From the NCBI GenBank assembly GCA_001689415.1, contig LUJM01000061.1:1-33233 (forward strand): a DNA stretch of 33,233 nt, read 5' to 3'. The notes under the pieces were generated by a model that saw nothing but the letters and a program-made list of their open reading frames with translations, was not told where the DNA came from and searched no databases. This stretch comes from Bacteroidales bacterium M2 (lineage in GTDB: Bacteria > Bacteroidota > Bacteroidia > Bacteroidales > Muribaculaceae). Numbering within the stretch: position 1 is the stretch's first letter; each line of letters starts with the position of its first letter. The translations under genes and the position numbers were made by a program. Of this stretch, positions 1 through 8,428 are shown piece by piece.

Positions 1-19
1 GGAGAGCCAAGCTCCTATC

Positions 20-325
20 GTTGCTGTCATTTTAATTAAGGGGTGGATGCACGATTCGGGAATCTAAAAAGTCGTCGGAGACGACGCAATCATGGTTAAC
101 CCCACGATGCTTGCTTCGTGGGGTACAGAGTCGCCCCCCGGTAAAAAAGTCCTCGGAGAGGACGCTGTAGATATCATACGGCGTCCTCTCCGAGGACATT
201 AAGAATGGTGCGCGTTGTCTAACCCCACGAAAAATCGTGGGGTTAACCACAATCACGTCCTCTCCGAGGACTTTTTTTTAAAATTCCCACATGGTACATC
301 TAACCCTTAAGTAAACAGCATTGTG
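20..325. repeat. Composite hairpin-array repeat, copy 1
   Basis: This gene-free stretch is packed with inverted repeats. From left to right there is a GTCGTC/GACGAC hairpin (71-85) preceded by A5, and a CCCCACGA/TCGTGGGG hairpin (100-107/116-123). A perfect 17-bp inverted repeat follows (149-165/181-197), whose arms are themselves GTCCTC/GAGGAC hairpins. Next come a CCCCACGA hairpin with an 11-bp stem (220-230/235-245) and a GTCCTC/GAGGAC hairpin (257-271) followed by T8. Both ends therefore look like intrinsic terminators, facing outward. A second copy lies at 6721-7018. Short reading frames inside it are translations of the hairpins, not genes. Function is unknown. Bidirectional termination of the flanking minus-strand gene is the minimum plausible role. 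Confidence 0.8.
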
Positions 326-384
326 CCGCGACCCTACGAGAGTGTGGATGGGTAAAAGGCCTTAAGCAAACAACATTGTGCCGC
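305..384. repeat. Imperfect 25-bp direct repeat pair
   Basis: Positions 305-329 and 360-384 are the same 25 bases with two mismatches; each begins CCTTAAG and ends CATTGTGCCGC. The 16-base segment 306-321 recurs in inverted orientation at 6722-6737, at the outer edge of the second hairpin element. Between the two units, 324-342 matches half of the palindromic repeat family found at 6292-6643. Positions 385-428 show nothing further that I recognise. Confidence 0.7.
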
Positions 385-428
385 AAAAACATTTATCTAA
401 ACCTTAAACCCAAACCCTAAACCGGGCA

Positions 429-2447
429 TCACCGCCCGAATGTGCCGAGGTTGCGTCGGCTGTCGCGGGCGTTGGGCTCTCCGAAGGGGTCGTAGTAATA
501 GTCATCCTCTTCGGTTTTTTCTTCCTCGGGTGCTTTCTCGCCGCGTTTCAGCTTGGGTCGGTTTTTCTTAATGGCATAGGGCTTCTGGCGGTCGAGAGGC
601 AACTCGGTGATATCCCAGTCCTGATCTACATCCCAGTTCTTTTTCAGGTCGAGTTTCTTGGCAAAATAATACACTTCCTCGGGCTGCAGGCTATCCACAG
701 GGTTGCCTGTATCCCATTTGCCATTTTGGTTTTCATCGATAAACAAGCGCATATAATATGTGCCCGGAGCGAGGAGTTTGAACCGCACAACAGACTCTCC
801 TACAGGCTTTATTGCCCTATATTGGGGAGCATCGCTCGAATTGAGCAATTCTACAACCGCCGGCACGGAGTCAAGGTCGACAAGGGTAACATTGAGATTG
901 GCATAATCCTCGAGCTGCTTCACCGTAATTTCCTGACTCATAGGCTTGTTAAAAGGACCATAGATACTGCGCATGGCCATGGTGTCGACGCTTATGCGGT
1001 ATTTCTCACCCGGCTTCCAATTAACGTCTATACACGATCGCAGCAAGGGATTGAGGCTGTCGGGGCGCAACTTGAACTCCAACGGCTGCCATATTGTGTC
1101 TACCTTGATATCGAAGTGCACACCGGCGGTATCAACCTCGGCAAGTGGCAGGTTGGTCTCAAGCATCAGAGGCTGGCCGAGCTGCTGAGTAGTGCCGCTT
1201 TTGAGCATCAGCTGCAGGTATTCGAAATCTGCCGGCGGCAAGAATGTGGTGTCGCCGCTGACACTGTCTACCATAAAACGAGGTTTGTCTTCGTCTTTTT
1301 TCTTATCCTTTTTCTTTTTATTCTTTGCCGGGTCTTTGAAGTAGAAGCGCAAGGTGTCGGTCGTCCATATCCGGCGTTCGAGGCTGTCGAGCTTCTGATA
1401 TTTCACAGCGAGCCTGAGCGAGTCGGAATGTGCCACCATGGCTGTATCGGCAATCCAATAGGTAAGCGAGTCGCCGGTGGCATTGGGGTGCATCAAGGCC
1501 CATTCGCGGTCGCTGCGCCCGGGCACGGGTGCGCCGTCGACTATTGTCAGTTCGGGCAGGCTGTCCTGCGGGGCTCCGAACGTAAGGCTTATACGACGCT
1601 GATCAAGACGCTTGTAGTCGGCGAGATAGGGCTGTTTGTAATTTACATTAAACCATGTAAGCAGTACATCATTGGGCAGATAGCGTATACCCTGGCGATG
1701 CACGAGCGAGTCCTCACCGGTCGATGAGTACAGAGTGTCGGTCACCTCGATCGGCTCTACCGTCGGCACTATCAAATCGTCGTAGAATGCAATATCTTCC
1801 GAGCGGTCCCAATGGTAGTCGCGGTTGATATCGTTGATTGCAAATATACGATAGGTGCCCTCGGGCAGGTTGCGAATGGTAAACTGGCCCAACTGATTTG
1901 TGCGGGCGATACGGTCGAGCGGCAGGGTTGTCAGCGTGGTATCGGTAAAGTCGGAATAAACGCCCACCAGCATACCCTGTGCAGGTTCGAGATTCTCGGC
2001 CTGAAGCACCATTCCCGATATCCTGAGGGTGTCGATATTGTCGCCGGTCGAAAAGTCGAGCGCAAAGCCGTCGAGGATATTGCCTTCGTTCAAGTCCTTG
2101 ATTGCGTCGGCAAAGTCGATTGTATATGTTGTATTGGGGCGGAGAGTGTCGCGGAAATCCACGGTCAGATTCTTACCGTTCGAACTTACTTGCGGCGGTG
2201 TTTTCTGGGCCGGAGACACAACTACCTTGTTGAAAGCGTCTTCGAGCTGTATATTCTCGTCGAAAGTCACAGTCATCCTGGTGCGCGATACGTTTCTTGC
2301 ACCGGGGGCGGGGTTCGATCGCACGAACTTGGGCGGGGTTTCATCGCGCATACCGCCTTCGGGGCGACCCATATTGGCGCATGCAGCCAGCAAACTCGCA
2401 GCCACAGCCCATAGCAGCAGTCGCATGGTATCGCCGGCGTTTCTCAT
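429..2447 (-). CDS. Ig-like domain lipoprotein (Bacteroidetes family)
   Basis: A 672-residue protein with a lipoprotein signal peptide; the lipobox-like LLAACAN ends near residue 25. An SbsA/Big_5-type Ig-like domain follows (about 37-135: PPKFVRSNPAPGARN, then VTFDENIQL and the NTTYTID strand). The long remainder is beta-rich, with a Lys/Asp-rich stretch near residue 375 and a charged C-terminal tail. The family is common in Bacteroidetes but its function is not established; an outer-membrane or periplasmic location is expected. The first ATG shares a base with the stop of the upstream polyprenyl synthase gene (TGATG), suggesting translational coupling. An internal start at residue 8 would also give a good signal peptide. 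The gene is followed by the hairpin element that probably terminates its transcript. Confidence 0.8.
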   Translation of the reverse strand: MRNAGDTMRLLLWAVAASLLAACANMGRPEGGMRDETPPKFVRSNPAPGARNVSRTRMTVTFDENIQLEDAFNKVVVSPAQKTPPQVSSNGKNLTVDFRDTLRPNTTYTIDFADAIKDLNEGNILDGFALDFSTGDNIDTLRISGMVLQAENLEPAQGMLVGVYSDFTDTTLTTLPLDRIARTNQLGQFTIRNLPEGTYRIFAINDINRDYHWDRSEDIAFYDDLIVPTVEPIEVTDTLYSSTGEDSLVHRQGIRYLPNDVLLTWFNVNYKQPYLADYKRLDQRRISLTFGAPQDSLPELTIVDGAPVPGRSDREWALMHPNATGDSLTYWIADTAMVAHSDSLRLAVKYQKLDSLERRIWTTDTLRFYFKDPAKNKKKKDKKKDEDKPRFMVDSVSGDTTFLPPADFEYLQLMLKSGTTQQLGQPLMLETNLPLAEVDTAGVHFDIKVDTIWQPLEFKLRPDSLNPLLRSCIDVNWKPGEKYRISVDTMAMRSIYGPFNKPMSQEITVKQLEDYANLNVTLVDLDSVPAVVELLNSSDAPQYRAIKPVGESVVRFKLLAPGTYYMRLFIDENQNGKWDTGNPVDSLQPEEVYYFAKKLDLKKNWDVDQDWDITELPLDRQKPYAIKKNRPKLKRGEKAPEEEKTEEDDYYYDPFGEPNARDSRRNLGTFGR

Positions 2448-3424
2448 CAGTACTGCCTTTCTATCACAAAGTCAAACAGTTCGGCGAGCTGCCTGCACAC
2501 CTCGCACTGCGGCAGGGTGTCGAGCAGTTGGCGGGCTCGGTCGCGCAGGTCGGTCATTACCTGGTAGGCCGCATCTATACCGCCGTTGTCGCGGGCGAAG
2601 GCCATTATACGCTCTATCTGGCTGTCGGTCAAGTCATCGCAAGCGAGCATAGCGGCGATTTCGTCGTGCTCGGGGCCGGTGGTGTGTTCGAGTGCAAGTA
2701 GCAGAGGAAGCGATATTTTGCCCTCGCGGAGATCGTTGCCGGTAGGCTTGCCTACAAGGGTCGAGGGATAGTAGTCGAAAACATCGTCGCGCAGCTGGAA
2801 GCAACGTCCAAACAGCAACGCATACTCGGCCAAGGCCCGGGTGGCCTCGTCGGGGGCATCGACTGCAAGACAACCCATACGCGCACTGGCAACAAAAAGC
2901 GATGCCGTCTTATAATCTACAATCCTGAAATATGCTTCGGGGGTAAGAGTATGCTCTCGGGCATTGTTGATCTGGTCGATTTCGCCAAGCGACAGGTCTC
3001 GTCCAAGGTGACACAACGCATCGATAATGCGGATGTCGCCTGTCGATATAGCCTCTTGCATCGCCGAGGATGTAAAAAAATCGCCAACCAGCACTGCTAT
3101 ATGATTATCCCATATGGCATTGACGGTCGGACGGTTGCGCCGGGTCATGGAATTATCCACCACATCATCGTGGATTAGCGACGCATTATGCAATAACTCT
3201 ACAGCCGATGCCGCGGCAAGGACTTTTTCGCTTACCTGCCCGAAAATCTTGGCGCACATTATCAGCATCAGCGGGCGCAATTGTTTGCCCTTGGTGCGCA
3301 ATAGCGACATGACTATGCGGCTCATCAAGGGGTTGGCGCTATCTAAGCGCCTGGATATGCGCTCGTTGAGGCTGTCGATATCGGCCTGATGCGAGTGTGT
3401 GGTCGTTTCAAGTGTTGTCATCAT
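2447..3424 (-). CDS. Polyprenyl diphosphate synthase (IspB/HepT-like)
   Basis: A 325-residue trans-polyprenyl diphosphate synthase that condenses isopentenyl diphosphate onto an allylic primer, most likely for the menaquinone side chain. Visible family motifs are GKQLRP (46-51), the first Asp-rich motif DDVVD (86-90) after HNASLIH, and the second Asp-rich motif DDVFD (213-217). The length is normal for the long-chain class; the chain length made cannot be read from sequence. A promoter with both Bacteroidetes elements lies upstream on the minus strand (3439-3469). The start is MM; either Met is possible. The gene leads a two-gene unit with the Ig-like lipoprotein. Confidence 0.93.
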   Translation of the reverse strand: MMTTLETTTHSHQADIDSLNERISRRLDSANPLMSRIVMSLLRTKGKQLRPLMLIMCAKIFGQVSEKVLAAASAVELLHNASLIHDDVVDNSMTRRNRPTVNAIWDNHIAVLVGDFFTSSAMQEAISTGDIRIIDALCHLGRDLSLGEIDQINNAREHTLTPEAYFRIVDYKTASLFVASARMGCLAVDAPDEATRALAEYALLFGRCFQLRDDVFDYYPSTLVGKPTGNDLREGKISLPLLLALEHTTGPEHDEIAAMLACDDLTDSQIERIMAFARDNGGIDAAYQVMTDLRDRARQLLDTLPQCEVCRQLAELFDFVIERQY

Positions 3425-3438
3425 TGCTCAATGATTTG

Positions 3439-3469
3439 CAAAGGTACAAAAAATTATCTACACACCAAA
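3439..3469 (-). promoter_or_regulatory. Promoter of polyprenyl synthase gene
   Basis: On the minus strand the -7 element TACCTTTG occupies 3446-3439 and a -33 TTTG occupies 3469-3466, spaced by 19 bp. This matches the Bacteroidetes consensus TTTG-N19/20-TAnnTTTG. It would start transcription just before the first codon at 3424, giving a very short leader. Confidence 0.65.
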
Positions 3470-3698
3470 ATCGAACGAAACGCCCCGGGCGGATGAGGCT
3501 TGCCTACGGCCGCTCCCTGACTCTATTACCCTTTCCATTATGGGCCCGATTGTGGAAGAATGGGTATATCCGGGCCATATGTAGGCTGTTTAATATGCTA
3601 TTTTTGCGTCTATTAACTATTTATTTCCGAACAGCACCCCTTTTCGCTTGTTTAAAATATAAATTACTCCGGTTTACAACAACTAAATTTACCGCATT

Positions 3699-4652
3699 AT
3701 GAAACGCTTCCTATCTCTTGCTTTACTTTTTTTATCTCTATCTGTTTTAGGCCAGAAAATAGAAAAGCTGCCCTATGGCGACATGAACCAGTGGGTTACA
3801 CGCAATATTAAAGAATCGCATATCATAGGTGGCGAAACCAAGCAATGCTACGCCGTCGGCCCGACAACAACTATCGACGGCGACAAGCCTTACAGTAATA
3901 TGGGCAATTCGCCATGGGCGACATCTAATGTAATGGCCAAGGTAATGGGAATCACAAAGGTGAGCAACGCCGTTTTTCCTCACGACAGGGCCGCAGGGAA
4001 CAAATGCGCCAGGCTGTCAACTATTATGGAGCATTGCAAGGCTATGGGATTGATTGATGTAGATGTGGTTGTGGCCGGAACTATGTTCTTAGGCAAGATG
4101 CTCGAACCTGTAAAAGGCACTTCCGACCCCTATAAGAAAATGGAAATGGGTATACCGTACACCAAAAGGCCCAAGGCTCTGCGCTACGACTACAATCTTT
4201 CTATCCCGGCCAATGCTCAGAAGACTTATTCAAGCGGCTTTGGCAAGAAAAAAACAATACCCGGGTCGGACAAGGCCGAAGTTTTCGTGATACTGCAGCG
4301 CCGCTGGGAAGATGAGGACGGCAACATTCACGCCACACGCGTTGGCACCGGTCGCGAGCTCCTCGGGCGCTCAACCGGCAGGTGGGTCAATGGCCACAGG
4401 CTCAAAATAAACTATGGCGACATCTCGGGCCAACCATATTACAAACCATACATGGGCCTTATACCTAAGGAAAAGAGCTACTACGCCCGCAACAGCAAGG
4501 GCGAAATGGTACCGGTGATTGAAGAAGCATGGGACTCCGCCACTGCATCTCCAACACACCTTTTGGTGATGTTCTCGGCCGGAAGCGGAGAGCCGTACGT
4601 AGGAACAATAGGCACTGATTTCCTTGTCGACAACGTTGCATTAGTTTTCTAA
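3699..4652 (+). CDS. Secreted PCMD-domain-like protein
   Basis: A 317-residue protein with a clear Sec signal peptide (residues 1-18, cleavage likely before QKIEKLP). The body resembles the PCMD (putative carbohydrate metabolism domain) family of Bacteroidetes: an early LPYGDMNQWVTR segment, a central stretch with IPYTKRPKALRYDY, and a C-terminal FLVDNVALVF strand typical of these jelly-roll-like domains. The family has no proven activity; a role in binding or processing glycans at the cell surface is inference. It stands alone rather than in a visible susC/susD locus. A TATTTTTG box at 3599-3606 could be its -7 element, but no good -33 partner is seen. Confidence 0.7.
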   Translation: MKRFLSLALLFLSLSVLGQKIEKLPYGDMNQWVTRNIKESHIIGGETKQCYAVGPTTTIDGDKPYSNMGNSPWATSNVMAKVMGITKVSNAVFPHDRAAGNKCARLSTIMEHCKAMGLIDVDVVVAGTMFLGKMLEPVKGTSDPYKKMEMGIPYTKRPKALRYDYNLSIPANAQKTYSSGFGKKKTIPGSDKAEVFVILQRRWEDEDGNIHATRVGTGRELLGRSTGRWVNGHRLKINYGDISGQPYYKPYMGLIPKEKSYYARNSKGEMVPVIEEAWDSATASPTHLLVMFSAGSGEPYVGTIGTDFLVDNVALVF

Positions 4653-4798
4653 ACTACTACATTTTATCTGTTATTATATTTTTCTGTCCCCAACCGTATC
4701 GTATACAGCACTCCTCGCATATTGGGCCTGTTTCACCGACGTTCTGTAGCGCCGAACTGTTAAAATACGAACCAAAAGTAAATTTTCTACCAAAAAAT

Positions 4799-4829
4799 TT
4801 TGCACTTTGCAAAAGAGTATTTAACTTTG
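4799..4829 (+). promoter_or_regulatory. Promoter of the 421-residue secreted protein gene
   Basis: TTTG at 4799-4802, a 19-bp spacer, then TAACTTTG at 4822-4829. This is a full match to the Bacteroidetes housekeeping promoter form. It leaves a leader of about 100 nt before the start codon at 4934. Confidence 0.7.
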
Positions 4830-4933
4830 CCCTACACAAGCATAATTCCAATGTGCAAAATCTTATTCTCCGCTCTTCTTCAGGCTTAAGAACAGTCTAA
4901 AAATTAGACAACCAAAAACATAAACAGAAAAAT

Positions 4934-6199
4934 ATGAAAAAACTCTACACATTGCTTCTTGCTGTAGCTGTTGCATGCACTGCCACAGCACAACTGCCTT
5001 TCAAAGCAGAGAAAGGCCTGGTAAAAGCTGATGTTCAGAAAGTGGTTACTTCTAAATCATCGGTTAAAAAAATACAGGATATGGAGCGATATGGCAAAAC
5101 TGCCGCTGACTTCTGGAGTGGCTCACGCGCCGACGAACTTCCTGTAATCGACAATACATTCATGCTGATTTCGGCAAATGACACCACTGCAACTTGCTCT
5201 GATTTCGACGCATATCCCTGCCACATCTACGAAGACTCTTCAGAACCTTCCGGCAGCGGCTTCTACCTGATCGACAACTTCTTCATCCCCGATGCTTTGC
5301 AAGTTGAGGCCGAACTTGTAGTAAAAAATGTTCAGGTATCTGAGACCGATGCAATCCCTCTGATTTTCCTCACTATTCCCACCGGTACACCAATTTACAA
5401 AGACAACGCAGGCACTTACGAACTCAGCCTCGCAGGCTATGGAAAAGATGAACAAGGTAAAACCGTATTATACGCATATACTGACGATATCGACTTTGTT
5501 CTTATGAACGACGGTTCATTCATGCTTTGGCTCGGAGACAACGTAACAGGCCTCTGCATGCTGCCTAAGACCGGCGACAGCGTATACAACCTTACCTTCA
5601 ACAGCAGAATGCCCATCTGCAATGGTCAGATGCAGGCTTTCCTTTCTGAAGATGTTACTGAAGATGGCCAGTTCAAAGGCAAGGATATTACCTGCGACCT
5701 GTATGCTGAATACAACGCGGAGACAAACAATCTTTTCCTCTGCAACTACGGTGGCTATTACAGCGGTATCAGCCTTACAGTAGACCCCGCCAAGGCTGAA
5801 GCTACTGCTACTGAACAGATCTTACTTTCTAGATACATGCAGGGCTATCTGCTCCAAGCTTACATTAGCAGCAAACCGAGCGAGGTACTACCTGTCGTTT
5901 TCGCCATGCGCTCTGAAGAAGGCCGCACAATCCTGACAAACGATGGATTAGCTCTCGTTGTAAAAGCTGGCACATACCCCGGCGTCAACCAAAATTCATG
6001 GTGGAGCTTCCTTTTCGAGTCAACAATAGTTCTCGACCTCGACATCCCCATTGAATCAGGTATCGAAGACATCACTGTTGCCGACACCAACGCTCCTGTT
6101 GAATACTACAACCTCCAGGGCCTACGTGTAGAAAACCCCGCAAACGGTCTCTACATCAAACGTCAGGGCAAAACTGCCACCAAAGTTTTCGTGAAATAA
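4934..6199 (+). CDS. Secreted protein with type IX-like C-terminal domain
   Basis: A 421-residue protein with a Sec signal peptide (residues 1-20, ending ACTATAQ). The middle is beta-rich and not assignable to a known family. The last 46 residues (about 376-421: GIEDITV, then VEYYNLQGLRV, GLYIKRQGK and KVFVK) resemble the type A sorting domains used by the type IX secretion system, or the related short tails common in Bacteroidales secreted proteins. Export to the surface is therefore possible but unproven. The gene has its own promoter (4799-4829) and a strong intrinsic terminator (6223-6254), so it is probably monocistronic. Confidence 0.72.
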   Translation: MKKLYTLLLAVAVACTATAQLPFKAEKGLVKADVQKVVTSKSSVKKIQDMERYGKTAADFWSGSRADELPVIDNTFMLISANDTTATCSDFDAYPCHIYEDSSEPSGSGFYLIDNFFIPDALQVEAELVVKNVQVSETDAIPLIFLTIPTGTPIYKDNAGTYELSLAGYGKDEQGKTVLYAYTDDIDFVLMNDGSFMLWLGDNVTGLCMLPKTGDSVYNLTFNSRMPICNGQMQAFLSEDVTEDGQFKGKDITCDLYAEYNAETNNLFLCNYGGYYSGISLTVDPAKAEATATEQILLSRYMQGYLLQAYISSKPSEVLPVVFAMRSEEGRTILTNDGLALVVKAGTYPGVNQNSWWSFLFESTIVLDLDIPIESGIEDITVADTNAPVEYYNLQGLRVENPANGLYIKRQGKTATKVFVK

Positions 6200-6222
6200 A
6201 TTCACCGAAGACCAACCATATC

Positions 6223-6254
6223 GAGGATGTGCCACCCGGCGCATCCTCTTTTTT
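6223..6254 (+). terminator. Intrinsic terminator
   Basis: An 11-bp stem (GAGGATGTGCC with GGCGCATCCTC, one G-U pair) with a 4-nt loop is followed by T6. It lies 24 bases after the stop of the secreted-protein gene. Confidence 0.85.
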
Positions 6255-6291
6255 ATGGCGCTCGAAAAACCAAGCCACAGCCAGCAACCCG

Positions 6292-6643
6292 CCCTCTCGT
6301 AGGGTCGCGGCATGCCGCAATGTCACTAAGTTAAGGGCAAACGCCACCCAGGCCTCTCGTAGGGTCGCGGCATGCCGAGGGCACTGAAAAAGTAAAATTG
6401 GGTGTCATTTTGCTATCGCCAAATTTGTAACTCGCTGTAAAAACACTCGAAATAGAGGTAATTCACAATTTTAAACCGTTACCATATGTTAAACTGAGTA
6501 ATATATATAGCAAAATGAAACCTTGTTCCGAAAAATGCACACTTTTCCAGTGCCCTCGGCATGCCGCGACCGGGTAGGCGATACTATCTCTCTGATAATC
6601 AACTACAAATGTTTTTGTCACCCGGTCGCGGCATGCCGCGACC
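6292..6643. repeat. Palindromic GGTCGCGGCATGCCGCGACC repeat family
   Basis: A perfect 20-bp palindrome lies at 6624-6643, with CTACGAGAGGG extending its right side. Two more copies lie at 6292-6318 and at 6353-6376; the latter is split by an insertion and continues at 6558-6571. A half copy occurs at 324-342. The full consensus is a palindrome of about 40 bp whose left half begins CCTCTCGTAGGG. The copies sit in intergenic DNA and resemble REP-type or attachment-type palindromes. I see no gene between 6255 and 7000. Confidence 0.8.
6377..6557. mobile_element. MITE-like insertion with 8-bp target duplication
   Basis: A 181-bp non-coding element with 17-bp terminal inverted repeats: GAGGGCACTGAAAAAGT at the left, ACTTTTCCAGTGCCCTC at the right, one mismatch. 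It is bounded on both sides by GGCATGCC (6369-6376 and 6558-6565). Removing the element and one copy of GGCATGCC restores the perfect palindrome seen at 6624-6643. A subterminal CATTTTGCTAT is also present inverted near the other end. There is no transposase, so it would need a helper in trans. The interior is AT-rich. Confidence 0.75.
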
Positions 6644-6720
6644 CTACGAGAGGGTGGTTAGATAGCATGCTGACTATCTGTAAGTTAGCATCGCCCAACT
6701 GAGGCTTGTCTCTCCGAGAC

Positions 6721-7018
6721 TATGCTGTTTACTTAAGACTCTTTACATGTTACGGGCATCAAAAAGTCCTCGAAGAGGACGTTTTTTGTGGTTAACCCCA
6801 CGATTCTTCGTGGGGTACAGAGTCGCCCCCTGGCAAAACAGTCCTCGGGGAGGACGCTGTAGATATCATACGGCGTCCTCTTCGAGGACATTCTTTAAGG
6901 GGTGATTCAATACCCCACGAAGCAAGCATCGTGGGGTTAACCATGATTGCGTCGTCTCCGACGACTTTTTTTTTAGATTCACGCATCGTGCTTCTAACCC
7001 TCAAGCAATCAGCATTGC
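6721..7018. repeat. Composite hairpin-array repeat, copy 2
   Basis: This has the same architecture as the element at 20-325. There is A5 plus a GTCCTC/GAGGAC hairpin (6766-6780), then CCCCACGA/TCGTGGGG (6796-6803/6808-6815). A nested 17-base inverted repeat follows (6841-6857/6873-6889), then CCCCACGA/TCGTGGGG (6913-6920/6929-6936), then GTCGTC/GACGAC (6951-6965) with T9. The central part is in the same orientation as in copy 1, but the outer arms are swapped: the right arm here is the reverse complement of the left arm of copy 1, including the flanking AGATTC segment, and the left arm matches the inverted right arm of copy 1. The right edge runs into the 3' end of the flippase gene. Confidence 0.8.
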
Positions 7019-8428
7019 CCTGAGTCTGTAGACGGCATAAGCAGCCACCGGCACAAAGAAAATCAGCGGGGCTACAAAGCCGAAAGCATTATCCAGCCAC
7101 AAGGCCACAGCCGACACCGCCAAAGCCATTACCGCCAGAGCCACGACACCGCCGCGCAGCCTGAGGCCGTAGCGCATGCGGTATACGCCGTAGCATACAG
7201 CCGTGTATACTGCAAACCATGCGATATAAGCCACACCGAGCCCGGCATAGCCACAGCAAGAGTATAGAGGTATGTTGAGTGCAAGGTATACAACCGCGCT
7301 CGCAAGCTCGGTAAACACATATATACGCCCGTCGCCACGCGCAAGGATAATATATGCCATACACCACGACAGACCGCGAAAAATCACGCCTACGATAGCC
7401 AAGGACACATATGGCAAGGCAGCATAGAAATCGGGGCTGTAGAGCACATATATCACAGCTTCCTTACATGCCACAAAAAGTACCACAACCGGCATCAGCA
7501 CCAAGAGGGCAATCTTGATTTCGTGCGACACAACAAGCTCGGTACGCATCCGGCTCTTTGCCACCGCAGCAAGGCGCGGATAATACTCCATGGCTATAGC
7601 GGTGAAAATCATGCCAACATACGAATTGACCAAGGTATAGCCCGACTGGTAGATACCTACGGCCCTGTCGCCGCCTTGATGAAAGAGCCACACGGCAAAG
7701 ACATACGAAGCCAATAAGGTTAGAGCCATGCTCACAGTCATATAGAAGCCAAGGGCAAGCATACCGCGGCCACATTCCCATGACTGACGCAGGGAAAGGC
7801 GTATTTGCGGCACGTCGCGCACACGCAGCACAAAGGCATAGAGGCAGTTGCTTGCGGCAAATATTATCAGCACCGGCACAATACCGTCAATCCTGAAAAA
7901 ATAAAACAATGGTATCGCCGCAGCGGTTGCCGTCAGCGACGACAGCAAAGTGCTGCGGGCAAGCAACTTCAAGCGCTCCAAGCCCTGCATCACCGCCCAT
8001 TCGCCCGACGCAACAGCCGACAGCAACATCATCACCGACAAGGCCGCAAAAGCCACTGTATGTGCAGTATCGCCAAAGGTAAAGATACTCAGCAATGGCG
8101 AGGCGGCAAGGGTGAGCAACATGCCGGCAAGGCCGAGGACAAAGGCTATTTTCCTGGTCACGGCGATTACCTTTGCCTTGTCGGCTTCGGTTGATATATC
8201 GCGCACGGCGCTTTGACGCAGATTGAGCTGCGTAGTATTTGAAATGAGGTCGACCGTCGAATTATAAAGTGTAATCAGCCCGACACCCGCCGGGCCTATC
8301 CACAAGGCCACAAGCTTTGTTCGGATGACCGAACACAGAATCGTCACCACCTGCACACTGCCAAAGACCCCGAGGGCCTTGAGCACCTTAGATGTTGCCG
8401 ATGATGTCGATTTCACGGTTTGAGCCAT
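7001..8428 (-). CDS. Wzx-type oligosaccharide/O-antigen flippase
   Basis: A 475-residue polytopic membrane protein of the MATE/MOP exporter superfamily, with roughly 12-14 hydrophobic segments along its length. The N-terminal segment (VVTILCSVIRTKLVALWIG, then GPAGVGLITLYNSTVDL) is typical of Bacteroidetes O-antigen translocases, which flip undecaprenyl-linked glycans across the inner membrane. Its start lies inside the last codons of the EnvC-like gene (16-nt overlap), so the two are probably translated together. The stop falls at the edge of hairpin element copy 2, whose outer unit resembles the last codons. The exact lipid-linked substrate cannot be told; no glycosyltransferase genes are nearby. 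Confidence 0.87.
   Translation of the reverse strand: MAQTVKSTSSATSKVLKALGVFGSVQVVTILCSVIRTKLVALWIGPAGVGLITLYNSTVDLISNTTQLNLRQSAVRDISTEADKAKVIAVTRKIAFVLGLAGMLLTLAASPLLSIFTFGDTAHTVAFAALSVMMLLSAVASGEWAVMQGLERLKLLARSTLLSSLTATAAAIPLFYFFRIDGIVPVLIIFAASNCLYAFVLRVRDVPQIRLSLRQSWECGRGMLALGFYMTVSMALTLLASYVFAVWLFHQGGDRAVGIYQSGYTLVNSYVGMIFTAIAMEYYPRLAAVAKSRMRTELVVSHEIKIALLVLMPVVVLFVACKEAVIYVLYSPDFYAALPYVSLAIVGVIFRGLSWCMAYIILARGDGRIYVFTELASAVVYLALNIPLYSCCGYAGLGVAYIAWFAVYTAVCYGVYRMRYGLRLRGGVVALAVMALAVSAVALWLDNAFGFVAPLIFFVPVAAYAVYRLRAMLIA

Noticed and set aside
32..256. A 74-codon minus-strand open frame and a similar 70-codon frame at 6792-7004
   Set aside because: Both are translations of the hairpin-array repeats; their peptides are set by the palindromes and lack signals of a real gene.
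66..280. Regularly spaced hairpins considered as a CRISPR array
   Set aside because: The units are different hairpins in a nested symmetric order, without equal-length unique spacers, and no cas genes are present.
399..423. Telomere-like run with CCCTAAA/CCCAAA-type units
   Set aside because: Only two to three imperfect units occur in a small AT-rich stretch, so chance or local repeat decay is more likely.
726..1727. Long plus-strand open frame opposite the Ig-like lipoprotein gene
   Set aside because: It is the antisense shadow of a well-supported gene, and its product matches no known pattern.
4657..4851. 64-codon minus-strand frame in the gap before 4934
   Set aside because: The stretch carries the plus-strand promoter of the next gene and the frame has no domain or start signal.
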